DNA of 8,453 nt from assembly GCA_947631485.1 (NCBI GenBank), contig CANRLJ010000029.1:1-8453 (forward strand). The letters are read 5' to 3'. The notes under the pieces are model-generated. The model was given only the letters and a program-made list of their open reading frames with translations, made no database searches and was not told the origin of the DNA. A program made the position numbers and the translations under genes. Shown in pieces: positions 5,345-8,453 of the stretch. The stretch is from an uncultured Clostridia bacterium. GTDB taxonomy: Bacteria; Bacillota; Clostridia; Christensenellales; UBA1242. Every line of letters starts with the position of its first letter. The stretch's first letter is position 1.

Positions 5345-7333
5345 TTATGTAAGATTGTTTAAATATATTTTTTCATACTTGTCTTGTTTGCTGTAATACA
5401 GTTCTGCCTGCTCTTTGAAGTGAAGCAGGTCTTCATCCGAAAGACCTAGATGAAGAGGCTGTGCGTCAGAGATGTTTTGGCTGAAAAAGTCCTCTGTGAA
5501 CATGCCACCCATATGAGATGCAAAAAATGAGTTTTCAATTTCTGGCTCAAACATATTAAAGCCCTGAACAAGATTCTTGTTGTAGGCAAAGCCATAAAGT
5601 TGGCAGAGTGTAGGAAAAATGTCATATGTGTTGCAGAAATTGTTGACTTCTCCTGGCTCACAGTTGTGGCTGTATATCATCAGTGGGATGTGGTGTGCCT
5701 CGATGTTTGCATAGTCGTCTTTTGCAATTCCTTTCATGGCGTAGCAAAGATTGTCATAATAGCAGTTGTGGTCGGCAAACATCACCACTGTTGTGTCGTT
5801 TAGGTGGTCTGTTTCCTTCAAACGTTCAAACAGTTTTGCAATCATGTTGTCAAAATCCATCGCCCCAACTTTGTAGCGTCGCAGTTGAGACAAAAACGAT
5901 TGGTCTTTTGGCAAAGAATAGCCAAGTTCTTCCTCATGTTCCGTCACCCAAGCCGAATAATTTTCAAACTCGGCGTCATATTTTTCATAATAACTCTTAA
6001 ATCGAGGATTGTCGCTGTTTGTGTATGGGCCGTGCGTGGAAATTGTTGCAAAACTTGTCAAAAATTTCGTCTCTTTGTCAGATGGAACAAAGTCCTCCCA
6101 GAAGGATGATATGAAGTCAGCATCCGAAATCCAGTCGCCGAAATACTTGCTCTTGTCGGAGTTGTTTTCCATCGAAATATATTTATCAAAGCCAAGCCCA
6201 CCGTTAAGATAGTTTGGGTCGCGGTGATAGAACGTTCGCCTGAAGGAGTGAAAATATGTTGTCTGAACTTTTTCTCCTTCATGTGCCGCCTCAAACAATT
6301 TTGGCAGGGTGTAGGCGTAGGAATAGTTTCCGGCGTTGACCAGCGAACTCAGATTGTTCAGTTTTGGCATGTTTCCGCTTAGGACAATGTTTTCGCTGAC
6401 ATTTGTCTTGTTGTGACCATAGAAGTTTGTGAACACTGTTGCGTCATATTCATTTATTGTGGATGGGTCACTCTTTGTCATTAGGTCATACACGTGAGGG
6501 GTCAAAATTGGGTCATAGGCAAACCACTCGTGGCTTTCGCACAAAATTACAATCAGATTGTCGTCGGAAAACTCTGTCTCAACGGCCTCAACCTTGCCGT
6601 CCTCCACAAACTTTTGCAGTTGTTTTTTCTCTTCCGGCTTTAATGAATTTGAAAACTTGAAGAAATCAAAGACATTTTTCAAATAAAAGCCATAGTATCC
6701 AAACTCTTTGTAGGCGTCAACTTTAAATCTGAAACTGTCCCAAAGGTAACTTGTGTTGCCCTCAATTTTTTCTGACTGAGAGGTGGCAGAATTTATTGTT
6801 TCGCCCACATAGATTGTCACGCCACAGGTTTCAAACAGCAAAACAAAGATGAGTGCAAAGACGCGAGTGGATATCTCGGCAAGGCTGATTGTTGATTTGT
6901 TCCATTTAAACAGAGCCACAGTTGCAAAGATGATTGCGCCCAAAATGCCAATGTTTATGACGATGGAGACAAAGTCTATGAATTCCCATCTTATTGCGGC
7001 AGCACCTTCTGCACCAAGAAAGAAATAGTCGAGTGAAAACAGGTCGCCAAACACAGAATAGAGGTTTGCGTTTAAGATGTTTATCACCACTTGAAGAACG
7101 ATGAAGATATAGAAAAAAGTGAGGGCTGATTTTTTGCCAGGCATTATGTAGATGATTCCCGCAAAGATAAACGCTCCTCCGATATTAAACAAAAATCGAG
7201 TTGGGATGGTTTGATAGAAGCCAAGATAAAGAAAACTCACCATGTCCAACAAAAGTGTGCACAGCATAAAAAACAATGGCAATATAAGTTTGTTTGACGA
7301 GAATTCTTTGCTCTTTGTTGCAGATTTTTTCAT
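5345..7333 (-). CDS. ltaS: LtaS-like lipoteichoic acid synthase / phosphoglycerol transferase
   Basis: Membrane enzyme of the LtaS/sulfatase family, which transfers glycerol-phosphate from phosphatidylglycerol to growing lipoteichoic acid outside the membrane. The 662 residues are close to the S. aureus LtaS length. About five membrane helices are visible (roughly 15-40, 46-64, 70-90, 118-142, 157-178), then an extracellular sulfatase domain from about 255. Likely metal and catalytic residues, by family alignment from memory, are Glu266 (LCESHEW), nucleophile Thr310 (GHNKTNVSE), His434 (STHGPYT) and Asp521-His522 (FADHNC). All key positions seem kept, so it should be active. The ATG at 7333 has a weak TAGGAAA site 6 bases upstream. 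Whether it makes LTA or another glycerol-phosphate polymer cannot be told from sequence. Confidence 0.9.
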   Translation of the reverse strand: MKKSATKSKEFSSNKLILPLFFMLCTLLLDMVSFLYLGFYQTIPTRFLFNIGGAFIFAGIIYIMPGKKSALTFFYIFIVLQVVINILNANLYSVFGDLFSLDYFFLGAEGAAAIRWEFIDFVSIVINIGILGAIIFATVALFKWNKSTISLAEISTRVFALIFVLLFETCGVTIYVGETINSATSQSEKIEGNTSYLWDSFRFKVDAYKEFGYYGFYLKNVFDFFKFSNSLKPEEKKQLQKFVEDGKVEAVETEFSDDNLIVILCESHEWFAYDPILTPHVYDLMTKSDPSTINEYDATVFTNFYGHNKTNVSENIVLSGNMPKLNNLSSLVNAGNYSYAYTLPKLFEAAHEGEKVQTTYFHSFRRTFYHRDPNYLNGGLGFDKYISMENNSDKSKYFGDWISDADFISSFWEDFVPSDKETKFLTSFATISTHGPYTNSDNPRFKSYYEKYDAEFENYSAWVTEHEEELGYSLPKDQSFLSQLRRYKVGAMDFDNMIAKLFERLKETDHLNDTTVVMFADHNCYYDNLCYAMKGIAKDDYANIEAHHIPLMIYSHNCEPGEVNNFCNTYDIFPTLCQLYGFAYNKNLVQGFNMFEPEIENSFFASHMGGMFTEDFFSQNISDAQPLHLGLSDEDLLHFKEQAELYYSKQDKYEKIYLNNLT

Positions 7334-7355
7334 TATTTTCCTATTTACTATTTAT

Positions 7356-7385
7356 ATTGTAACACACCAAAAAAGTTTTTTTCAA
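7356..7385 (-). promoter_or_regulatory. ltaS promoter
   Basis: On the minus strand, TTGAAA (7385-7380), 18 bases, then TACAAT (7361-7356), preceded by extended -10 TGT. The predicted start is about 7349, giving a leader of about 15 bases. The -35 box sits inside the inverted repeat at 7370-7402. Confidence 0.65.
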
Positions 7386-7402
7386 GGAAAAGAAAACTTT
7401 TT
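7370..7402. repeat. Perfect 10-bp inverted repeat between divergent ltaS and amidase-like genes
   Basis: AAAAAGTTTT (7370-7379) and AAAACTTTTT (7393-7402) are exact inverse complements across a 13-base centre; a U-G and two A-U pairs can extend the stem inward. It covers the -35 box of the ltaS promoter and ends one base before the -35 candidate of the rightward gene. Its GC-poor arms and lack of a separate T-run argue against a terminator. A protein-binding operator is the simplest reading, but this is inferred. Confidence 0.6.
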
Positions 7403-7430
7403 CTGACAAAATTTTGACGCTTGGCATAAA
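7403..7430 (+). promoter_or_regulatory. Candidate promoter of the amidase-like gene
   Basis: CTGACA (7403-7408), 16 bases, then CATAAA (7425-7430), with extended -10 TGG at 7422-7424. The predicted start is about 7437, leaving room for AAAGGAGA at 7443-7450. TTGACG at 7414-7419 is an alternative -35, but it lacks a good -10 at proper spacing upstream of the ribosome site. Confidence 0.45.
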
Positions 7431-7454
7431 AAGTTAGTGTAAAAAGGAGATTTT

Positions 7455-8453
7455 ATGGCAAACGAAAACTACTACATAGGTGGCAACGATGAGCATGGAG
7501 TCAATCCTCCAACTCCAGGCAAGCGCACACCGGTTGTGCCGGGAATAAACAGAGTTATTTATGAAAATGAGTTCAATCGTGCGGCGAAGGACTACTTCTT
7601 GGAGGCGTGTTTAAGGCAGGGCTTTTCGGTGTATAATGTCAAGCCTGAGCAAAACGACATTGCAATCAACGAAAGGATTGTCAGAATAAATCGCCAAAAT
7701 CTGACGCTTTTGGTGACCTTTGCCTACAACGCGTTTGGAGACAATTTCAATTCCACTTCTGGCGTGGAAGTGTTTTATTCTCCAACCAATCCAAAGCCAA
7801 ATCAGAGCCGAGCCTTGGCAGAAAATTTATATCAAAATCTTATCAAAGGCACTCCGCAAAACGGACGCGGAGTGAAAACTTTGGATGCAGGCGTTCTCTC
7901 ACGCGTGAACTGTGTTTCTGCACTTGTGGAAGCAGGCTTCATGACAAATTTGGCAGAAGCACGAAGAATGATAAATCCGCTTTGGCAAATTGAAGTTGGC
8001 GAAGAGTGTTGCCAAGGCGTGTGCGACTATTTGGGAGTGGAATACATTCCAAGGGGGAATGTGGCAAACTATCCAACTTTAAGGCGGGGCATAAGCAACA
8101 ATTTTGTCACGCTTTTGCAGTTTATATTAAATCAAAACGGAGCGTCACTTGCAGTGGATGGGGTGTTTGGACAGAACACTGAAAACGCTGTTAGAACATT
8201 CCAGCAACAGAATTCACTTACGGTGGATGGCATCGTTGGGCAAAACACATGGAGAACACTTTTGTTTCTCCCGCCATATCCAACTCTGCGGCAGGGGGAT
8301 AGGGGAATTTATGTTTGGTTCTTACAATCGCTGCTTGAGAGCAATCAAATTCCTGTTGGCGGAATTGACGGCATTTTTGGTGAGAACACTGAGCGTGCTG
8401 TTCGAACATTTCAAACAAACAATTCGCTTGCAGTGGATGGCGTTGTTGGGGCA
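7455..8453 (+). CDS. Amidase_3-like N-acetylmuramoyl-L-alanine amidase homologue with peptidoglycan-binding repeats, zinc site altered, 3' end beyond window
   Basis: No stop codon occurs in the 333 visible codons. The start is set by AAAGGAGA (7443-7450), 4 bases before ATG. Residues about 1-200 resemble Amidase_3 (zinc amidases that cut the MurNAc-L-Ala bond): DEHG with His14 as first ligand, GKRTP (23-27), YENEFN (36-41) with likely ligand Glu37, GVEVFY, GRGVKTLDAG, and ALVEAGFMTN with the presumed catalytic Glu159. The usual SIHxNA motif reads TFAYNA, with Ala90 where the second ligand histidine should be. His14 is the only histidine seen. Two PG_binding_1-type repeats follow (about 206-271 and 275-333). 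There is no signal peptide or membrane helix, so it may act from inside, be released on lysis, or use another exit route. It may be a non-catalytic wall binder or use another metal arrangement. A Cys cluster (ECCQGVC) lies near residue 182. Confidence 0.8.
   Translation, partial: MANENYYIGGNDEHGVNPPTPGKRTPVVPGINRVIYENEFNRAAKDYFLEACLRQGFSVYNVKPEQNDIAINERIVRINRQNLTLLVTFAYNAFGDNFNSTSGVEVFYSPTNPKPNQSRALAENLYQNLIKGTPQNGRGVKTLDAGVLSRVNCVSALVEAGFMTNLAEARRMINPLWQIEVGEECCQGVCDYLGVEYIPRGNVANYPTLRRGISNNFVTLLQFILNQNGASLAVDGVFGQNTENAVRTFQQQNSLTVDGIVGQNTWRTLLFLPPYPTLRQGDRGIYVWFLQSLLESNQIPVGGIDGIFGENTERAVRTFQTNNSLAVDGVVGA
8070..8453 (+). repeat. Tandem peptidoglycan-binding domain repeats (two visible, second reaching the window edge)
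   Basis: Each unit opens with YPTLR followed by an R/Q-G pair (8070 and 8277, a 207-base period) and contains DG[VI]FG-NTE-AVRTFQ, then NSL-VDG[IV]VG. Conserved DG and AVRTFQ blocks are typical of PG_binding_1 domains, which bind the cell wall. The two copies are alike in DNA as well as protein, pointing to internal duplication; more units may lie beyond the window. Confidence 0.85.

Noticed and set aside
5683..6109. Overlapping plus-strand open frames within ltaS
   Set aside because: They are antisense to the conserved sulfatase domain, composition is odd and no start signals are seen.
7414..7442. TTGACG as the -35 box of the amidase-like gene
   Set aside because: At 15-18 base spacing the possible -10 boxes are poor or run into the ribosome site; the upstream CTGACA/CATAAA pair fits better.

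Overview
This AT-rich window looks like chromosomal DNA of a low-GC Gram-positive bacterium (Firmicutes, clostridium-like). The main reasons are a five-helix lipoteichoic-acid-synthase-type membrane sulfatase, AAGGAGA-type ribosome binding sites, and the conserved jag-mnmE-mnmG-rsmG gene block. TGA is used as a stop codon (mnmG), so the ordinary bacterial code fits. I cannot place the organism more precisely from sequence alone.

Layout. Positions 1-4594 read leftward on the minus strand: jag/khpB (RNA-binding KH-R3H protein), mnmE and mnmG (the two partners that modify the tRNA wobble uridine), and the start of rsmG (16S rRNA m7G527 methyltransferase, cut by the window edge). In many bacteria this block lies beside oriC, downstream of rpmH-rnpA-yidC. 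Here the yidC side is replaced by a divergent guanylate-kinase-like gene on the plus strand (4786-5331). That gene converges on an LtaS-like gene (minus, 5345-7333), and the two share a compact bidirectional terminator. Divergent from ltaS, a plus-strand gene (7455 to the window end, open) encodes an Amidase_3-like protein with at least two C-terminal peptidoglycan-binding repeats.

How the parts fit. The leftward block concerns RNA and ribosome maturation. It is not one simple operon: an intrinsic terminator follows jag, and mnmE has its own extended -10 promoter placed so that transcription should begin on the A of the ATG, suggesting a leaderless mRNA. mnmG and rsmG overlap as ATGA and are probably translationally coupled. 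The right half concerns the cell envelope (teichoic acid polymerisation and wall binding or hydrolysis). Its two divergent genes flank a perfect 10-bp inverted repeat that overlaps one predicted promoter and abuts the other.

The points most worth following up are the amidase-like protein, which lacks a canonical zinc-ligand histidine and has only one histidine in 333 visible residues; the apparently leaderless mnmE promoter; and the shared inverted repeat between ltaS and the amidase-like gene. I found no mobile element, CRISPR array, tRNA or rRNA, and nothing that clearly amounts to a wholly new multi-gene system.
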